Positions 36,909-46,609 of a stretch of 64,000 nt of DNA are shown here, in pieces. Origin of the DNA: Microcoleus sp. EPA2 (GTDB lineage: Bacteria > Cyanobacteriota > Cyanobacteriia > Cyanobacteriales > Microcoleaceae); assembly GCA_020882975.1 (NCBI GenBank), contig JAHRFD010000001.1, positions 527,165 through 591,164 on the forward strand, given 5' to 3'. A program made the translations under genes and the position numbers. Below the pieces are notes generated by a model. The model saw nothing but the letters and a program-made list of their open reading frames with translations, had not been told where the DNA came from and did not search any database. The first letter of the stretch is position 1; every line of letters starts with the position of its first letter.

Positions 36909-37568
36909 ATGGCGGAAATATCGGCAAAACTTGTTAAAGAACTGCGCGACAAAACCAGCGCTGGCATGATGGACTGCAAAAAAGCCCTCGTTGAAAATGA
37001 AGGCGACCTAGAAAAAGCAGTTGAATGGCTGCGGAAAAAAGGTCTAGCTTCTGCTGGCAAAAAAGGTGGACGAGTTGCCTCAGAAGGTATCGTCGGTAGC
37101 TATATTCACACAGGCGGCCGCGTCGGCGTGTTGGTCGAAGTAAACTGCGAAACCGATTTTGTTGCCCGCCGCGAAGATTTCCAAACTTTGGTGCGGAATA
37201 TTGCCATGCAAATTGCAGCTTGTCCCAACGTGGAATACGTGAAAGTTGAAGACATCCCACCGGAAATTGTCGAAAGAGAAAAGGCAATTGAAATGGGCAA
37301 GGATGACTTGGGCAACAAGCCGGAAAATATCAAGGAAAAGATTGTTCAAGGGCGAATTGAAAAGCGTTTGAAAGAGTTGTCTTTGATGGATCAGCCTTTT
37401 ATTCGCGACCAAAACATCTCGGTGGAAGAGTTGGTGAAACAAACGATCGCCCTGATAGGAGAAAATATCCAAGTTCGCCGATTCGTGCGCTTTGTGTTGG
37501 GTGAAGGTATTGAAAAGGTAGAAGCTAATTTTGCCGATGAAGTCGCTGCCCAAATGGGTATTCAGTAA
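36909..37568 (+). CDS. tsf: Elongation factor Ts
   Basis: Guanine nucleotide exchange factor for EF-Tu. The 219-residue protein starts at ATG 36909 ([13 protein letters not shown]); the upstream in-frame start at 36888 gives a non-family extension. Signature segments are [22 protein letters not shown]-like residues and [14 protein letters not shown]. The length is that of the short cyanobacterial EF-Ts with one core domain. AAAGAAG just before the ATG is the likely ribosome-binding site, sitting 20 bases after the GACTAAG repeat. Confidence 0.97.
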   Translation: MAEISAKLVKELRDKTSAGMMDCKKALVENEGDLEKAVEWLRKKGLASAGKKGGRVASEGIVGSYIHTGGRVGVLVEVNCETDFVARREDFQTLVRNIAMQIAACPNVEYVKVEDIPPEIVEREKAIEMGKDDLGNKPENIKEKIVQGRIEKRLKELSLMDQPFIRDQNISVEELVKQTIALIGENIQVRRFVRFVLGEGIEKVEANFADEVAAQMGIQ

Positions 37569-37577
37569 TTAACCATT

Positions 37578-37649
37578 AAAATTGAGAATTAAAAGCAAAA
37601 AATGCGATCGCCATGCTTACATTTTTAGTTTTTAACTCTCAATTTTTTT
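37578..37649 (+). terminator. Long AT-rich hairpin after tsf
   Basis: Left arm AAAATTGAGAATTAAAA (37578-37594) pairs with right arm TTTTTAACTCTCAATTTT (37629-37646) with few mismatches; the inner part contains GCGATCGC. A run of T follows. It probably ends the rpsB-tsf transcript, although the next gene is on the same strand. Confidence 0.55.
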
Positions 37650-37667
37650 AAATTTGAGCGGGGAGAT

Positions 37668-38585
37668 ATGGTGGGATCTAGAGAGCGAATAGAGCAAGAT
37701 TTAGCAGCACTAGAAGAAACTTTAACAGCCTTTAATTTAGAGTTTCGCAGTACCTACGAAGATTATCTAACTGCTTTGGGAGAAGCAGTGCGAAAGCAGT
37801 TGATTTTGGCTTGCTATCACCTTTGCACTCAAGTAACCCCTGATGCGTTTCTCAAGTTGTCATTCAAAGAACGGCAGAAAATGCAGCATTCGGTAAGGCT
37901 GTTGGCTGCAATATCTCAAGAAAAATTGCGATCGCTAGCCACTAAAAAAGATCCAAGCGCCGACATAGAAGAAGATGAAGACCTAGAAGAATATGATGAA
38001 CTAGCCGAATATGAAAACAGAGAAGAAGATGATAACATAGATGACGATCGGGATATAGAAGAACAAGAAGATTCCATCATTAATTATCAATATCCCGCCC
38101 GAAACCAAGAGTTACCTGCCAATTCACCCGAAACTTTGGCGCACTGGCAACGGACTATTGAAAAGGCAATATTTAACATTATCAAACAGCTTTCTCGTGA
38201 CATAAATCGCTTATTGCAACAATCGGGAATATTATCCAATCAATTGCCAGAAGAGGTTTTAGAAGCTGCTTATCAAGCAGAATCCTCCGGGGAAAGCGTC
38301 GCCGGACCTCCTCATTTATTAAACATCATCATTGAAACAGGTAGTTCCTCAGAATCAAAAAGCTTGAGAGAAACCAGAGGTACTACCACGATCCAAATTA
38401 CAGCGATTAAACTGCGATTGTCGGAAATAGAGTTTGCCGATGTAGCAACCTCAACTTACCGTCAGCAAATTCGCAACTTATCTGTGCGGTTAAATACTCT
38501 GGGACGCGATTACCAGAAAAAGCGACGCGAATTAGCGGTGGTGGAGGCTGAGTCGGCTTGGCGATCGAGTTGGTTGGAAGATTAG
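37668..38585 (+). CDS. Conserved cyanobacterial protein, unknown function
   Basis: A 305-residue soluble protein. The N-terminal part (about 1-100) is helical (YEDYLTALGEAVRKQLILACYHLCTQ), followed by a highly acidic stretch near 105-145 (Asp/Glu/Tyr). The C-terminal part has helical segments ending RQQIRNLSVRLNTLGRDYQKKRRELAVVEAESAWRSSW-like residues, predicted coiled coil. The GGGGAGAT before ATG 37668 fits a ribosome-binding site. Similar proteins between tsf and recG occur in other cyanobacteria; I do not know a role. Confidence 0.75.
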   Translation: MVGSRERIEQDLAALEETLTAFNLEFRSTYEDYLTALGEAVRKQLILACYHLCTQVTPDAFLKLSFKERQKMQHSVRLLAAISQEKLRSLATKKDPSADIEEDEDLEEYDELAEYENREEDDNIDDDRDIEEQEDSIINYQYPARNQELPANSPETLAHWQRTIEKAIFNIIKQLSRDINRLLQQSGILSNQLPEEVLEAAYQAESSGESVAGPPHLLNIIIETGSSSESKSLRETRGTTTIQITAIKLRLSEIEFADVATSTYRQQIRNLSVRLNTLGRDYQKKRRELAVVEAESAWRSSWLED

Positions 38586-38637
38586 TTATTTGTCAGTTCT
38601 CTGGAATGATTGAGCTATGATTAGTAACTAATGACTG

Positions 38638-38812
38638 GAGAATTGGGAATTGGGGAATGGGGAATGGGGAATGGGGAATTGGGAATTGGAATTAACACCA
38701 ATAACCAATAACCAATAACAAATAACCAATAACAAATAACCAATAACAAATAACCAATAACCAATAACCAATAACCAATAACCAATAACCAATGACTAAT
38801 GACTGATGACTG
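38638..38812. repeat. Heptameric tandem repeats running into the recG start
   Basis: GGGGAAT/GGGAATT units, then about 14 units of CCAATAA/CAAATAA, then ATGACTA/ATGACTG units. The recG ATG is one of these ATGACTR units. Confidence 0.9.
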
Positions 38813-41332
38813 ATGACTAATAACCAACCAGAATGGCAGCGATGGCAGAAAGCTCTTGCAGTAGAAGCCGATCGCGGATTTAACGATTTACAAGGCAGTC
38901 AATACCGTTTCAGCGAGTTTCTAAGCGTCAGCTTGAGACAACTAGCTGGTGTCGTGACTGCCAATTTGCGCGATCGCACCCGCCAACTAGCAGCCGAATT
39001 TGACATCTATCCACAGAAGGATATCGAAGCACGTCAGCATTTGCTCGCCATCACCAGCAGTTTTCTGACACAAACCCAGCGAGTTTGGGAACAACAAAGC
39101 AGCCAACAAGCGGAACCAGAAAGACAGGAAACACAGGAAACACAGGAAACACAAGAAACACAAGAAACACAAAATCCACCAATTTCCCCTCGCACCGCAC
39201 CTCTGAGTTCAACATCAACAGCAGTGAGTTTGACTCTGACACAAGAATTGACCCGCGTTACCGGAATTGGACCCGGAAACGGCAACCGCTTGGCTAAATT
39301 GGGTTTATACACTGTATACGACTTGCTTTACTACTATCCCCGCAACCATATTGACTATGCCAAGCAAGTACAAATTAGGGAATTAGTAGCTGGAGAAACA
39401 GTCACTTTGATTGCCCAAGTCAAGCGTTGTAATTGCTTTTCTAGTCCCAAAAATAAGAAGTTAACCATATTAGAATTAATTTTAAAAGACCGCAGCGGCG
39501 AAATTAAACTCAGTCGCTTTTTTGCAGGCCCACGCTACAGCAATCGCGGCTGGCAAGAACACAAAAAGCGCGAGTATTGTACCGGTGCAGTGCTAGCAGC
39601 TTCGGGATTAGTCAAGCAGGGAAAATATGGAATTACTTTAGAAAATCCTGAATTAGAAGTATTAGATGACTCAGGAAGTGCGATCGAATCGATGAAAGTT
39701 GGCCGATTGATTCCCGTTTATCCCCTGACAGATGGAGTGGATGCAGGTGTCGTCAGGCGAGGGATTTTGGCTGTAATGTCGGCGACGAAACAGTTATCAG
39801 AATCCTTGCCGGCCGACTTGCGCGATCGCTATGGTTTAATGGGTTTAGCCGATGCTGTCACCAATATTCACTTTCCCCTCGATCGCGATTGTTTAGCCGC
39901 CGCCCGTCGCCGCTTAGTATTTGACGAATTTTTCTATCTGCAACTAGGACTTTTAAACCGTCGTCAAACCCAAAGAAAAGCTCAAGCTAGCGCCATCATC
40001 CTTCCTAGTGGCCAGTTAATCGAACATTTTTACCAAATATTGCCCTTCGCGTTAACGAATGCTCAACAAAGAGTAATTAACGACATTCTCAACGATTTAG
40101 CCTCGCCTTCACCGATGAACCGATTAGTCCAAGGCGATGTGGGGGCTGGCAAAACCGTAGTAGCCGTCGTAGCAATGTTAGCCGCCATTCAATCCGGCTA
40201 TCAAGCAGCTTTAATGGCACCGACGGAAGTTTTAGCAGAACAGCATTACCGCAAATTAGTAGGCTGGTTCAACTTGATGCACTTGTCTGTGGAATTGTTA
40301 ACTGGTTCCACAAAAATCGCCAAGCGACGAGAAATTCACAGTCAGTTAGAAACCGGACAATTGCCTGTTTTAGTAGGAACTCACGCCCTCATTCAAGATA
40401 CTGTAAATTTTCATAAATTAGGCTTGGTAGTCATTGACGAACAGCACCGATTTGGTGTACAGCAGCGGGCGAAGTTGCAACAAAAAGGGGAATCTCCCCA
40501 CGTTTTGACCATGACTGCAACTCCCATTCCTCGGACATTGGCTTTGACACTACACGGCGATTTAGATGTCAGTCAAATTGATGAATTGCCACCGGGAAGA
40601 CAGGCGATTCAAACTACTGTTTTGTCTTCAAAGGAACGCAGTCAAGCTTACGATCTGATTCGGCGAGAAGTGGCGAGCGGACGTCAAGTTTACGTGGTGT
40701 TACCCTTGGTAGAGGAGTCGGAAAAGCTGGATGTGCGATCGGCTATTGAAGAAAAAGAAAAACTTGAAACAAGTATTTTTCCTGAGTTTAAGGTTGGTTT
40801 GCTCCACGGTAGAATGAGTAGTGCTGACAAAGATGCAGCAATTACTAAATTTAGAGACAAAGAAACGGATATTTTAGTCTCTACTACGGTGGTAGAAGTT
40901 GGTGTCGATGTCCCGAATGCAACAGTAATGTTAATCGAAAACTCCGAGCGTTTTGGACTGTCACAATTGCACCAGTTGCGGGGTAGAGTTGGTCGGGGTA
41001 GCAACCGTTCTTACTGCTTGCTAATGCCAGGTTCTAAAACCACTGATGCCATACAGAGAATGAAAGTTTTAGAACAGTCCCAAGACGGCTTTTTTATTGC
41101 TGAAATGGACATGAGATTGCGCGGGCCAGGTCAAGTTTTGGGAACTCGTCAATCAGGCTTACCAGATTTTGCCTTGGCTAGTTTGGTCGAGGATCAAGAA
41201 GTTTTGGAGTTGGCGCGACAAGCTGCTCAGATGGTAATTGAAGATGATGAAAGTCTGAATAATTGGCCAGTGGTACGGGATGAATTAGAACGTAGATATC
41301 AGCGCATGATGAGTGGGTCGATTTTGACTTAG
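38813..41332 (+). CDS. recG: ATP-dependent DNA helicase RecG
   Basis: Remodels stalled forks and branched DNA. The 839-residue protein has a cyanobacterial N-terminal extension of about 135 residues including an ETQ repeat (QETQETQETQ near 104-118), the wedge OB domain (VTLIAQVKRC), then helicase motifs: Walker A GDVGAGKTV, motif Ia APTEVLAEQHY, DEQHRFGVQQR, TATPIPRTL, and C-terminal domain with STTVVEVGVDVPNA and QLRGRVGRG. All motifs are intact. The ATG at 38813 lies inside the ATGACTR repeat; there is no obvious Shine-Dalgarno sequence. Confidence 0.95.
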   Translation: MTNNQPEWQRWQKALAVEADRGFNDLQGSQYRFSEFLSVSLRQLAGVVTANLRDRTRQLAAEFDIYPQKDIEARQHLLAITSSFLTQTQRVWEQQSSQQAEPERQETQETQETQETQETQNPPISPRTAPLSSTSTAVSLTLTQELTRVTGIGPGNGNRLAKLGLYTVYDLLYYYPRNHIDYAKQVQIRELVAGETVTLIAQVKRCNCFSSPKNKKLTILELILKDRSGEIKLSRFFAGPRYSNRGWQEHKKREYCTGAVLAASGLVKQGKYGITLENPELEVLDDSGSAIESMKVGRLIPVYPLTDGVDAGVVRRGILAVMSATKQLSESLPADLRDRYGLMGLADAVTNIHFPLDRDCLAAARRRLVFDEFFYLQLGLLNRRQTQRKAQASAIILPSGQLIEHFYQILPFALTNAQQRVINDILNDLASPSPMNRLVQGDVGAGKTVVAVVAMLAAIQSGYQAALMAPTEVLAEQHYRKLVGWFNLMHLSVELLTGSTKIAKRREIHSQLETGQLPVLVGTHALIQDTVNFHKLGLVVIDEQHRFGVQQRAKLQQKGESPHVLTMTATPIPRTLALTLHGDLDVSQIDELPPGRQAIQTTVLSSKERSQAYDLIRREVASGRQVYVVLPLVEESEKLDVRSAIEEKEKLETSIFPEFKVGLLHGRMSSADKDAAITKFRDKETDILVSTTVVEVGVDVPNATVMLIENSERFGLSQLHQLRGRVGRGSNRSYCLLMPGSKTTDAIQRMKVLEQSQDGFFIAEMDMRLRGPGQVLGTRQSGLPDFALASLVEDQEVLELARQAAQMVIEDDESLNNWPVVRDELERRYQRMMSGSILT

Positions 41333-41384
41333 CTAGAAATAATAAATATTTTTTTGATGCAAATAAAAATCGAAATTATTCATC

Positions 41385-41445
41385 TCTATTTCTTTTCTTC
41401 CTTGGTGTCCTTCGCGTCTTCGCGGTTCAATAATTCCATATTCTT
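41385..41445 (+). repeat. Partial copy of the TTCCTTCGCG interspersed repeat
   Basis: CTCTATTTCTTTTCTTCCTT, then GGTGTCCTTCGCGTCTTCGCGGTTC and AATAATTCC. It matches the left half of the repeats at 28211 and 51590, but the GGAATTGATATCA end is missing. Confidence 0.5.
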
Positions 41446-41513
41446 TAAGTGGGAAGGGAGTAGCTTTTTAATCCAAAATCCCAAATCCCAAATTTAAAAT
41501 TTAGTAATAGTTC

Positions 41514-42482
41514 CTAACACCGATACGCTAAAGCAAAGCGATCGATTCCGGCTAAATCAGCAAATATCTGAACATCGCAATAACTCCCCTGACTTTCGAG
41601 TATTTCAACTACCACCTCAGCTTGTCCCGCCATCATTTCAACCAACCAGACTCCCCCGGATTCTAAATAATCGGGAGCTGTTGCTGCTAAATGCCGGATG
41701 CAATCTAATCCATCTAAACCGCCGTCTAAGGCTAGATGAGGTTCGTGTTTGGTGACTTCCGGTTGCAGAGTTAACACAGTGCTGCTGGGTATGTAAGGCG
41801 GGTTAGATATCATGCCGCTAACTTGCCCTTTCAGGAATTCTAGCGGTTCCCACCACGCACCTCGATCGAATTTAATGCGATCGCCAAAACCTAAATTCTC
41901 CGCATTCTGTTGAGCAACTGCCAAAGCTGCGGCAGAAAAATCTACTGCATAAATTGTGGAATTTGTCAATACCGAAGCTAGTCCGATCGCGATCGCCCCA
42001 CTACCAGTTCCCAAATCCACCCAATTAGATTTAGAAAATTCTCCCCCCCGACTGTAGGGGCGGTGCCCCCGTGCCCGCCCTGGGTGGGTGGGGGTAGATT
42101 TTGGATTAGTATTTTCTGCTTCTAAACGGCTTTGAATAGCTTCCACAGCCAAATCAATCAGCAATTCTGTCTCAGGACGAGGAATCAGCACCGCCGGCGT
42201 TACCTTGAGGTCAAAATCTCGCCAATGTGTAATTCCAGTTAAATACTGGACTGGCACTCGTTCCTGCAAGCGTCGCTCCCACAATTGGGCAAGTTCAGCT
42301 AAGGATAAATTTAATTCAACTTTTGGTAAATCTTTAAACGACTCCAAACGCAGAGCCAATTTATCCAAACTGGTCAACTCTTGCAGGAGCCATTCAAGTT
42401 CGGTTAAGGAAACATCAGAATCGATCGCCTCTACCTTAGCTCGATTTATCCACTGCCAAAGCTCTAAACCAGAAACAAACAT
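41514..42482 (-). CDS. prmC: Peptide chain release factor N5-glutamine methyltransferase
   Basis: Methylates the GGQ glutamine of release factors. The 322-residue protein has the N-terminal helical domain (LEWLLQELTSLDKL; RVPVQYLTGITHWRDF) and the Rossmann methyltransferase domain with motif I VDLGTGSGAIAIGLA and the catalytic NPPY in MISNPPYIPSS. It is longer than usual because of a basic Pro/Gly/Arg insert (STPTHPGRARGHRPYSRGGE) just before motif I, encoded by a GC-rich repeat. The insert stays in frame. The ATG at 42482 abuts a GGGGAAT tandem repeat. Confidence 0.93.
   Translation of the reverse strand: MFVSGLELWQWINRAKVEAIDSDVSLTELEWLLQELTSLDKLALRLESFKDLPKVELNLSLAELAQLWERRLQERVPVQYLTGITHWRDFDLKVTPAVLIPRPETELLIDLAVEAIQSRLEAENTNPKSTPTHPGRARGHRPYSRGGEFSKSNWVDLGTGSGAIAIGLASVLTNSTIYAVDFSAAALAVAQQNAENLGFGDRIKFDRGAWWEPLEFLKGQVSGMISNPPYIPSSTVLTLQPEVTKHEPHLALDGGLDGLDCIRHLAATAPDYLESGGVWLVEMMAGQAEVVVEILESQGSYCDVQIFADLAGIDRFALAYRC
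42040..42096. repeat. GC-rich repeat inside prmC
   Basis: A run of C (CTCCCCCCCG), GTAGGGGCGGTGCCCCCGTG, CCCGCCC and GGGTGGGTGGGGG. It is self-complementary (GGGGC...GCCCC; GGGGC/GCCCG arms) and unlike the surrounding coding sequence. It looks like an intergenic palindromic repeat that entered the gene without breaking the frame. Confidence 0.65.
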
Positions 42483-42592
42483 GGGAATGGGGAATGGGGA
42501 ATTGGGAATTGGGAATTAGGAATTGACAACAGTCAACAGTCAACAGTCAACAGTCAACAGTCAACTGCCAACTGCCAACTGTCAACTGACTA
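42483..42592. repeat. Heptameric tandem repeats between tic22 and prmC
   Basis: GGGGAAT/GGGAATT units (42484-42525), then GTCAACA units (about five), then CTGCCAA/CTGTCAA units. It fills the whole 114-base spacer. Confidence 0.9.
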
Positions 42593-42596
42593 ATTA

Positions 42597-43442
42597 TTAG
42601 CGAGTGGGTCGGGGTTGGCTGGGAATGGGAGCTTGAGGTGCCGGTCTGGTTTGGTTGGAGGCCGGGGGTTGATTTTGGTTCCCCGCGCCGGCAGGTTGGA
42701 GCGATCGCACAAATTCCAGTGACTCCCGTGAAGGAATCAAAATCAGTTGCGTTAAAAATTTGTCGTTCTCAGTACGCAAAGCTTCCAAAACGCTTTCCAA
42801 ATTAACTACCTCAATCTTAATTGCCGTCGTCACGCTCGGCTGCTGCTGTTTAAAACGATCGACCATTCCTTGCAATTCTTCCTTGTTAAAAAACAAAGGA
42901 ATCACCTCTTCCTGGCCGCGCTGAATGGTCAAATAACCATTTTCCGGGCCACCTCTAGCCAAAAACAGAGGCACACCATTGAACTCGTTGACTTGTTGCC
43001 CAGTTTGCTGAAGTACAGTTTTAGCTAACTGGACTTGTTGGGGAGTTGGAACGTAGGCAAACATTACTTCATCCGGCTTACCTTTATTTGCCTGAGTGAT
43101 TTGATAAATTTCTCCCAGGGACACGGGCGTTACGCGCACCGATGCCGCCAACTGAGGATTTCTGGTTTTCAGTTGATCGACAAAAGCTTGAGCGTCCTTC
43201 TGGCTGATAAAAATTCCCGCCACAGAAGCATTACCAGTTTGACCCTGACCTTGCTTCGGTACAGAAGCGATCAGAGGTGCACCCTGAGCATCTGTAATGG
43301 TAAATACAGGAACCGATCGCAACTTTTCCAAAATTTGCGGTTCCGGCAGGGCCAGTGCAGACATATTACCTAGGGGTGACGGGCCAAGCAGAGTGCTGCC
43401 GACAATCCCCAAAATTGCACCTAAACGAACTAATGATTTCAT
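42597..43442 (-). CDS. Tic22 family protein
   Basis: A 281-residue periplasmic protein with an N-terminal signal peptide (MKSLVRLGAILGIVGSTLLG, cleavage near ALA at about 31-33). The Tic22 fold is visible as two related halves: VPVFTITDAQGAPLIASV...GIFISQKDAQAFVDQLK, and VPLFLARGG...VIPLFFNKEELQGMVDRFKQ. The C-terminus is Pro/Gln-rich. Cyanobacterial Tic22 is a periplasmic chaperone for outer-membrane biogenesis, related to the chloroplast import factor. It precedes prmC on the minus strand. Confidence 0.9.
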   Translation of the reverse strand: MKSLVRLGAILGIVGSTLLGPSPLGNMSALALPEPQILEKLRSVPVFTITDAQGAPLIASVPKQGQGQTGNASVAGIFISQKDAQAFVDQLKTRNPQLAASVRVTPVSLGEIYQITQANKGKPDEVMFAYVPTPQQVQLAKTVLQQTGQQVNEFNGVPLFLARGGPENGYLTIQRGQEEVIPLFFNKEELQGMVDRFKQQQPSVTTAIKIEVVNLESVLEALRTENDKFLTQLILIPSRESLEFVRSLQPAGAGNQNQPPASNQTRPAPQAPIPSQPRPTR

Positions 43443-43665
43443 TGTTTTTCCATCAGGAGCGAGTCATCCTGAGATACACTAACGCAAAGACTTGCCCATT
43501 GACACGATCGACAGTGCGTGCGTAGATGTTTATTTTTCTTACTCACAATGCAAATTTTATCACATTACGAAGAACACTCTTGACTGAGGTTCTACTAGCA
43601 GCTTCTCGATCGGGACTTTAGTCTCGCTTGTTTGCCACACACCGTATTGTTTTTATGATTGGTAG

Positions 43666-43747
43666 TGGGCGGGGAGAGAATCGAACTCTCATACCTTGCG
43701 GTGTCAGATTTTGAGTCTGATGCGTCTACCAATTTCGCCACCCGCCC
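43666..43747 (-). tRNA. trnL: tRNA-Leu (CAA)
   Basis: On the minus strand: acceptor GGGCGGG/CCCGCCC, discriminator A, TGGCG...D-loop TTGGTAGACGC, anticodon stem TCAGA/TCTGA with loop CTCAAAA (anticodon CAA), a class II variable arm and T-arm GAGAGTTCGATTCTCTC. No intron. CCA is not encoded. Its 5' 22 bases overlap the end of the M48 protease reading frame. Confidence 0.95.
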
Positions 43748-44598
43748 TTTTTCTTAGTTTCACCATCATAACACACCGATCGACTTTGTGCAAGCAAAGA
43801 TTCATAATTTTTTGAACTTGCCCAGCGATCGATTTCCCTGGCCCGCAATACTGGCACTGGATGGGACAACTGAGAAGTCTGAGCTTGCTTGAGCATTTGC
43901 CCTAACTCCGTGCTGCTGAGGTCATCGTAGGCCCGCGCTTGGGCCAAAAACGCATCAACACTCAGTTTAGGAGCCAAAGTCGGAGAACCTCCAGCCAGCT
44001 TCATCAACACCGATGCTACCACTTTGGAGTCCTGAGTTGCCAACAAAGCCGCGCGATCGCAAGTAAATTCAGCACATCGCAGCCACTCCAACATTTGCGC
44101 CTGCAAACCCTGCACTAGCACGGTTCCCAAAGGGGAAATTTGACCAGCCGCTAACACAATTAAATTAGCCAGAGTCAAATAAACTCCATGTTCGCACTTC
44201 AAATGCCCCAACTCGTGACCAATTACCGCCTTAACTTCCTCATCTGTGAGCAAATCAATCAAAGAAGTGTGCATCACCACAAAAGGCTGTTTTCCCCGCA
44301 TAGCAAAGGTGTAAGCATTGGGCATGGGATGCTGGCGGACATAAAGTTGAGGCACTTCCAAATCCAGAGTTTTGCAGGCATCCAATAACAAATGATGTAG
44401 GTGGGGCAATTGATTTTCGCCCACTTGGACGCTGGAAGCCAAATGTTCCAGCATGAAAAACTGTTCGCCAATTTGACCTAACAACTGTCGCACCATCAAA
44501 TCCAAGCCCGGCAGTTGTTTGAGAGTATTAGTAGCTTCCAAATCGAGGGGGTGACGAAACTGGTCTGCTTTCAAACCGATGAGCGGTATATTTGGCAT
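43726..44598 (-). CDS. M48 family metallopeptidase
   Basis: A 290-residue zinc protease without a clear membrane anchor. It has the zinc motif HELGH in [16 protein letters not shown], the downstream Glu in [12 protein letters not shown], and the family segment [24 protein letters not shown]. Start is ATG 44598 ([19 protein letters not shown]); upstream codons are translated repeat. The last codons (GGWRNW and the TAG stop at 43726-43728) lie inside the tRNA-Leu gene, the stop being the TAG of the D-loop. Substrate unknown. Confidence 0.9.
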   Translation of the reverse strand: MPNIPLIGLKADQFRHPLDLEATNTLKQLPGLDLMVRQLLGQIGEQFFMLEHLASSVQVGENQLPHLHHLLLDACKTLDLEVPQLYVRQHPMPNAYTFAMRGKQPFVVMHTSLIDLLTDEEVKAVIGHELGHLKCEHGVYLTLANLIVLAAGQISPLGTVLVQGLQAQMLEWLRCAEFTCDRAALLATQDSKVVASVLMKLAGGSPTLAPKLSVDAFLAQARAYDDLSSTELGQMLKQAQTSQLSHPVPVLRAREIDRWASSKNYESLLAQSRSVCYDGETKKKGGWRNW

Positions 44599-44611
44599 TT
44601 TAGTCAGTTGG

Positions 44612-44705
44612 GAATTGGGCATTGGGAATCGGGAATTGGGAATTGGGAATTGGTCATTGGTCATTGGTCATTGGTCATTGGGAATTGGTCATTGGGAATT
44701 GGTTA
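44612..44705. repeat. Heptameric GGGAATT/GGTCATT repeat
   Basis: About twelve units of TTGGGAA, TTGGTCA and variants, ending about 14 bases upstream of the M48 gene's ATG on the minus strand. Confidence 0.9.
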
Positions 44706-44736
44706 TTAAAGTTTGTAGTAAGGACTTTCTACAAAC

Positions 44737-44836
44737 TAATGACCCTTCGACTACGAGGAAGGGCACCGCTACTAACTAATGACTAATGACTAATGACTAA
44801 TGACTAATGACTACTGACTAATGACCAATGACTAAT
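44737..44836. repeat. CCCTTCGACTACG unit and heptameric ACTAATG repeat
   Basis: ACCCTTCGACTACGAGGAAGGG near 44741, a unit shared with 21951, followed by about ten ACTAATG/ACTACTG units running up to the end of murA. Confidence 0.8.
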
Positions 44837-44838
44837 GA

Positions 44839-46230
44839 CTACTTTAAACCCGATCGCACTGGTTCGACAGGAGCCTCAGCATTAGCGACTTCTGTACCCT
44901 CTTGAACCCGCTCCAATTTCGCTCCCAATTTTTGCAATTTCACCTCTAACTGCTCGTAACCCCGGTCCAAATGCTGCAAACTGCTGATGGTGGTAACACC
45001 ATCCGCAGCCAGTCCCGCCAACACCAAAGCCGCCGAAGCCCGCAAATCTGTGGCTGTGACGGGGGCACCGGACAGCATTGGCACTCCGCGCACCACGGCC
45101 ACATTGCCTTTGACGCGAATATCCGCACCCATACGGTTAAGTTCGGCTACGTGACGCAAGCGGTTCTCAAACACAGTTTCCTTAATGATGCTGTCGCCCT
45201 CACTCATAGTTAGCAAGGCCATAAACTGAGCCTGCATATCTGTGGGGAAACCGGGGTAAGGCAAAGTTTCGATGTCTGTGGCTTTATGAATCTGACCGGG
45301 AACTATCCGCAACACGTCGGGAGATTCTGTAATCAATTTTGCTCCCATTGCCTGCAACTTGGCAATGACTGCGGTGATGTGGTCGGGAATGACTGGGGAT
45401 AAACTGATTTCGGAGTGAGTAATCGCTCCAGCTACTAAAAATGTGCCAACTTCGATGCGATCGGGAATAATTGAATAGTCTACGGAGTGAAGTTTGGGAA
45501 CCCCCGAAATGACGATGGTATTAGTCCCAGCACCCTGAATTTGAGCTCCCATAGCGCGACAGAAATTTGCCAAATCTGCCACTTCCGGTTCTTGAGCCGC
45601 ATTTTCAATAATGGTTTCTCCTTCGGCCAAGGTAGCAGCCATCATCAAAGTTTCCGTCGCTCCGACGCTGGGATAATCTAAATAAATTTTAGCTCCCTTT
45701 AAACGGCGGTTTGGCCCTTTGACATAGGCGTGAACAGTGCCGTGGTCGATGTGGACTTCAGCGCCGAGGGCTTGCAGGCCACGAACGTGGAGTTCCACTG
45801 GCCGGGCACCGATGGCACACCCACCCGGTAACGGGACTTTCGCAAATCCCAAACGTGCCAGCAGCGGGCCGATGATGAAAAAGCTCGCCCGCAGTTGGCT
45901 GACTAACTCGTAGGGAGCTTGAGCGTCTATGACTTGGCTGGCATTGATATCTAAGATATCCCCATTAGTCTCGATTTTGACCCCTACAGCGGAGAGAATT
46001 TGGGTCATCCTGGCAACATCGACTAGGGAGGGAACGTTGCGCAGACGGCAATCTTCCGGGCAGAGGATGGCACCAGCCATGACTACTAAGGCGGAGTTTT
46101 TGGCCCCACTGATTTTGACGTGTCCTTTGAGGGGCTGGCGACCCCAAATTTTCAATACTGGTTGGTCGCTTTCGGGTGAAGCTGACATATTGGATGAGTT
46201 CTGAGCTGGTTTAATGATTTTGCCCTCCAT
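44839..46230 (-). CDS. murA: UDP-N-acetylglucosamine 1-carboxyvinyltransferase
   Basis: First committed step of peptidoglycan synthesis (PEP plus UDP-GlcNAc); target of fosfomycin. The 463-residue protein begins with a ~25-residue extension before [27 protein letters not shown]. The catalytic Cys loop [13 protein letters not shown] is intact (Cys, not Asp, so fosfomycin-sensitive type). The family end [17 protein letters not shown] is present with a short extra tail. ATG at 46230; an internal Met at residue 15 is an alternative start. It is divergent from smc. Confidence 0.96.
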   Translation of the reverse strand: MEGKIIKPAQNSSNMSASPESDQPVLKIWGRQPLKGHVKISGAKNSALVVMAGAILCPEDCRLRNVPSLVDVARMTQILSAVGVKIETNGDILDINASQVIDAQAPYELVSQLRASFFIIGPLLARLGFAKVPLPGGCAIGARPVELHVRGLQALGAEVHIDHGTVHAYVKGPNRRLKGAKIYLDYPSVGATETLMMAATLAEGETIIENAAQEPEVADLANFCRAMGAQIQGAGTNTIVISGVPKLHSVDYSIIPDRIEVGTFLVAGAITHSEISLSPVIPDHITAVIAKLQAMGAKLITESPDVLRIVPGQIHKATDIETLPYPGFPTDMQAQFMALLTMSEGDSIIKETVFENRLRHVAELNRMGADIRVKGNVAVVRGVPMLSGAPVTATDLRASAALVLAGLAADGVTTISSLQHLDRGYEQLEVKLQKLGAKLERVQEGTEVANAEAPVEPVRSGLK

Positions 46231-46609
46231 ATGTGATTTGTTACTTCATACATTATTAATTTTGGTTTCGATTTTACCTGAAAGATTTCATATGTCTAGG
46301 GGGTATGAAAATAATTTCGGACTTCTTAGTTCTCAAACGCTTTCTGGCCTAGCCTTTCAGGAAAAATTGCACCAACAACCCCGATCGGCTTTAGTTTAAT
46401 TAACTGCATCAAAATTTACAATTTTTGCCTGGGCTGGCCTGTGGTGGGGGCATTCTCCACCAGTTGTTGGTCAACAGGCATCCTGGGTTCTTGACAAAGG
46501 TGTAAGATATCTGTTCGATCGCGACTGCGAAAGTTGAAACTTTGTTCATCATCGGCGGTGCTTGTGTTACCTTGGAACAATTACTTAGAGCCAAAGCTAG
46601 TCCTAGCAT
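46231..46609. other. 379-base divergent promoter region (murA / smc)
   Basis: No gene seen in either strand. It must contain both promoters. No operator or RNA structure was recognised. Confidence 0.4.
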
